This document shows positions 33,865 to 35,858 of a DNA stretch of 35,858 nucleotides, piece after piece. The translations under genes and the position numbers were made by a program. How positions within the stretch are numbered: position 1 is the stretch's first letter; each line of letters opens with the position of its first letter. The notes beneath the pieces are model-generated. The model was not told where the DNA came from, ran no database searches, and saw nothing but the letters and a program-made list of their open reading frames with translations. Origin of the DNA: CAZBBC01 sp964489835 (GTDB lineage: Bacteria > Calditrichota > Calditrichia > JAJRVZ01); contig CAZBBC010000030.1 of NCBI GenBank assembly GCA_964489835.1, forward strand, positions 1 through 35,858. The letters run 5' to 3'.

Positions 33865-34412
33865 TGGATAAATACGAAGATATCGCCCTTGTCAAACTTT
33901 GTTTGAAAGGAAATAGTGAAGCATTTGAGATACTTCTTGACCGATATCAAAAACCGATATTTAATCTGGTCTTTCGAATGTGCAATAATTTCGATGATGC
34001 CGAGGATATTACACAGGTGGTGTTTGTTAAAGTATATAAAAATTTGAAATCCTATAATAACAAATACAAATTTTTCAGTTGGGTGTACAGGATTGCCATC
34101 AATGAAACTCTGAACCAATTAAAGCAAAAAGTGCGGATGGAAGAATTGAGTGATATGTATGTGTCGAAAGAGGGTACACCGGATCAGGTTTATAACCAAT
34201 TGGAAATATCCGAGACCATACAGAAATCACTCATGGAATTAGAATCTAACTATAGAATACCAATTATACTGAGACATTTTCATAATTGTACCTATCAGGA
34301 TATGAGTAATATTTTACATATTCCTGAGAAAACCATAAAATCCCGGTTATTTACCGCCAGACAGTTATTAGGGCAGATTTTAATTAGTAAGGATATCAAA
34401 GCAAATGATTGA
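33864..34412 (+). CDS. RNA polymerase sigma factor, ECF subfamily
   Basis: A 182-aa ECF sigma factor. Region 2 covers about 18-90 (GNSEAFEILLDRYQKPIFNL, NFDDAEDITQVVFVKVYKNL, FFSWVYRIAINETLNQLK) with the AED(I)xQ core-binding block. Region 4 covers about 120-175 (LMELESNYRIPIILRHF, TYQDMSNILHIPEKTIKSRL), with the -35 recognition helix. The next Met is 40 residues on and would destroy region 2, so ATG 33864 is kept although no Shine-Dalgarno is present. Its stop overlaps the anti-sigma start by 8 nt. It probably reads P1 and P2. Confidence 0.95.
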   Translation: MDKYEDIALVKLCLKGNSEAFEILLDRYQKPIFNLVFRMCNNFDDAEDITQVVFVKVYKNLKSYNNKYKFFSWVYRIAINETLNQLKQKVRMEELSDMYVSKEGTPDQVYNQLEISETIQKSLMELESNYRIPIILRHFHNCTYQDMSNILHIPEKTIKSRLFTARQLLGQILISKDIKAND

Positions 34413-35178
34413 TAGAAAAATTGTCGGGTTAATGCATAAGGAAATTGAAGGTGTGATTTCGACTAGTGAAAAAGCAATGCTCGATCAGTATATAGCAAAT
34501 AATTCAGGTGCCCGAAAACTGTATCAGGAGTTAGGATCGATCATTAAACCTCTCAACAGTGTTCTTGATATTGATCCCCCTTCCAATCTGAAGAAAAATA
34601 TCATGAATGCCATAGATTTAAACCTTTATTCAAAAGTAAATAACAGGAAACAGAAGCAATGGGCATTTACCCGTTGGTTGATCCCATCCAATCCAAAATT
34701 GGCCTATGCATTTACTATCGGCCTCATCTTCGGTTTTATTATCACCGCGGTGTGGTTACAGGACCATATACAAAAGAAGCCGGTGGATATGAGAGATTTT
34801 TATGGTACCATCAGAATGAGTGAAGAAAGCGAGATCGAAAAAATAAAAGAATCCATGATTGATTTACCTCAGGCAAAGGGTTCCATCAGCATCCATCGCT
34901 TAGATCATTATTTATTGTTAAACATTAATATATGTACCGCTGAGAAATTTAATTTTATTCTGGAATATAATGACACCGAAGTTCGCTTTTTAAATTTTAT
35001 GCCTCTCAACAATAATAAAAACATTTTTGAAACAAAGGATAATGCCATTGTGGTTTCTGGTAGAGAGAACAGCATTTTTAGATTAACATTCAGCAAAATA
35101 AAAGACAGTATAACACCGATAAATTACAAGTTATTTATTTGCGGAAAGCAAATCTACAGTCAACAACTTATTATATAA
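34405..35178 (+). CDS. Membrane-anchored anti-sigma factor
   Basis: A 257-aa protein whose ATG overlaps the end of the sigma gene. Residues 1-60 (IVGLMHKEIEGVISTSEKAM, LDQYIANNSGARKLYQEL) resemble the anti-sigma helical domain but without the HxxxCxxC zinc motif. A single membrane helix (LAYAFTIGLIFGFIITAVWL) lies at about 98-118. The C-terminal 130 residues are beta-rich and would be periplasmic, where they could sense a signal. Function is inferred from position and topology. Confidence 0.85.
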   Translation: MIDRKIVGLMHKEIEGVISTSEKAMLDQYIANNSGARKLYQELGSIIKPLNSVLDIDPPSNLKKNIMNAIDLNLYSKVNNRKQKQWAFTRWLIPSNPKLAYAFTIGLIFGFIITAVWLQDHIQKKPVDMRDFYGTIRMSEESEIEKIKESMIDLPQAKGSISIHRLDHYLLLNINICTAEKFNFILEYNDTEVRFLNFMPLNNNKNIFETKDNAIVVSGRENSIFRLTFSKIKDSITPINYKLFICGKQIYSQQLII

Positions 35179-35209
35179 CCTGTAAATAATTAAGACTAAA
35201 AAAAATATT

Positions 35210-35238
35210 CCAACTTTTAAATATTTCTAATGTACTTA
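35210..35238 (+). promoter_or_regulatory. Candidate ECF promoter P2 (shared motif)
   Basis: CCAAC-N16-TGTACTTA, matching P1 upstream of the sigma gene. It lies 55 nt before the repeat-protein start codon, leaving room for a normal leader that ends in TGGAGGA. This is the best evidence that the sigma factor drives the repeat-protein gene. Confidence 0.65.
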
Positions 35239-35293
35239 GTATGTAACCATAAATAAATCTTTTAATTTACCACTAACTTATGGAGGAACAAAT

Positions 35294-35858
35294 ATGAGTG
35301 AACAGACCACTAAAAAAAGCCAGAATCAGCGTGTTGGCCTGATGATCGGCGGTTTAGCTGTGCTTCTCATTGTTATTGCATATTTTGCGTTTTTTTATCC
35401 ACCCTTGTCAACTGAAGGGCTAACAGGCACGATTCAAGGTGTTGAAAAGGCCGAAAGATATAATGCTGATCAGTTGAGTAGTGATGATGTAATACTGGAG
35501 GAATCTGAGGTACAAAAATTATTGCAGGATGACAAAATCCAGCGATTAATTAATGATGAGAGCTTTCAAGAGGCGATATCCAGTGAGAACTTTCGTAGAT
35601 CTTTGGCAAGTGCAGGTTTTCGGCAGGCGATAGCTAGCGAAGGTTTTCGTAAAGCAATAGCCAGTGAAAGTTTTCGTAGATCCTTAGCCAGCGACGGTTT
35701 TCGCCAGGCCTTAGCCAGCGACGGATTTCGCCAGGCCTTGGCCAGCGATGGTTTTCGCCAGGCCTTAGCCAGCGACGGATTTCGCCAGGCTTTAGCCAGC
35801 GATGGTTTTCGCCAGGCCTTAGCCAGCGACGGATTTCGCCAGGCCTTGGCCAGCGATG
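35294..35858 (+). CDS. Single-pass membrane protein with tandem nonapeptide repeats (3'-partial)
   Basis: An unrecognised protein running off the window (188 codons seen). It starts MSEQTTKKSQNQR, followed by one membrane helix (about 14-35), so the rest should be outside the inner membrane. From residue 73 it is built of 9-residue units: VQKLLQDDK, IQRLINDES, FQEAISSEN, FRRSLASAG, FRQAIASEG, FRKAIASES, FRRSLASDG, then six FRQALASDG (the last cut by two bases). Units become more uniform toward the 3' end, a sign of recent tandem duplication. TGGAGGA precedes ATG 35294. It follows the sigma/anti-sigma pair and has its own copy of their promoter motif. Function unknown; an anchored helical stalk or fibre is one possibility. 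Confidence 0.88.
   Translation, partial: MSEQTTKKSQNQRVGLMIGGLAVLLIVIAYFAFFYPPLSTEGLTGTIQGVEKAERYNADQLSSDDVILEESEVQKLLQDDKIQRLINDESFQEAISSENFRRSLASAGFRQAIASEGFRKAIASESFRRSLASDGFRQALASDGFRQALASDGFRQALASDGFRQALASDGFRQALASDGFRQALASD
35510..35858 (+). repeat. 27-nt tandem repeat array (nonapeptide coding)
   Basis: Thirteen in-frame 27-nt units begin at 35510, 35537 and so on to 35834. The last six encode the same peptide and alternate GACGGA and GATGGT at the unit boundary with further paired synonymous changes, giving a 54-nt higher-order period. The array continues past the window. Confidence 0.95.

Noticed and set aside
35510..35858. Regular 27-nt repeats that could suggest a CRISPR array
   Set aside because: There are no spacers; the units are contiguous, in frame and part of a protein with start codon, ribosome site and membrane helix.
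1..35858. tRNA, rRNA or riboswitch genes
   Set aside because: None was recognised; in particular no FMN riboswitch could be assessed because the riboflavin operon start is outside the window.

Overview
The window looks like a scaffold from a bacterium of the FCB group (Calditrichota, KSB1, Marinimicrobia or Ignavibacteria-like). The clue is the 'YPNPFNP' C-terminal sorting domain on two large secreted proteins, supported by a TonB-dependent receptor with a carboxypeptidase-regulatory-like N-terminus, a Tat-exported Gfo/Idh/MocA protein and many intergenic palindromic repeats. The phylum is an inference. A run of 100 N at 24496-24595 marks a scaffold gap, so the sequence is probably a draft or metagenome assembly.

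Layout. 1-1062: end of a riboflavin operon (GTP cyclohydrolase II domain with an in-frame TAA, then ribH). 1201-8566: a plus-strand membrane-transport cluster with an SSS symporter, a 1702-aa SLC12-type cation-chloride cotransporter fused to a long helical region and a P-loop NTPase, and an overlapping MscS-type channel gene. 8601-12928 (minus): an acidic hypothetical protein, a URO-D-fold protein, a small Cys-rich protein, trpB2 and a trpR-family regulator. 13084-14704: a TetR regulator and an NAPE-PLD-like metallo-beta-lactamase. 14738-15943 (minus): a phosphofructokinase with the residues of pyrophosphate-dependent enzymes. 16636-18000: three tandem Hsp20 genes. 18316-24016 (minus): two paralogous arylsulfotransferase-like secreted proteins. 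24694-32832: a large secreted GH2 beta-galactosidase, a GH109-like Tat protein and a TonB-dependent receptor. 33073-33357: a STAS protein. 33864-35858: an ECF sigma factor, its overlapping anti-sigma gene, and a membrane-anchored protein made of a growing array of 9-residue repeats that runs off the window.

Main points of interest. (1) A single-chain cotransporter-NTPase followed with 4-nt overlap by a mechanosensitive-channel homologue, suggesting an ATP-controlled ion or volume homeostasis unit that I cannot match to a described system. (2) The sigma/anti-sigma/nonapeptide-repeat module, in which the sigma gene and the repeat gene share an upstream motif, CCAAC-N16-TGTACTTA, with identical spacing, as expected for an autoregulated ECF regulon. 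(3) A trpR-trpB2 pair with a perfect palindrome just ahead of trpR. (4) A possible glycan-use neighbourhood (beta-galactosidase, GH109-like enzyme, receptor, two sulfotransferase-like proteins).

Several dispersed non-coding repeat families sit between genes: a GC-rich element at about 12541-12647 and 24330-24495, paired ACCACGAAG elements, and multiple hairpins. All functional calls are from reading the sequence; no database search was run.
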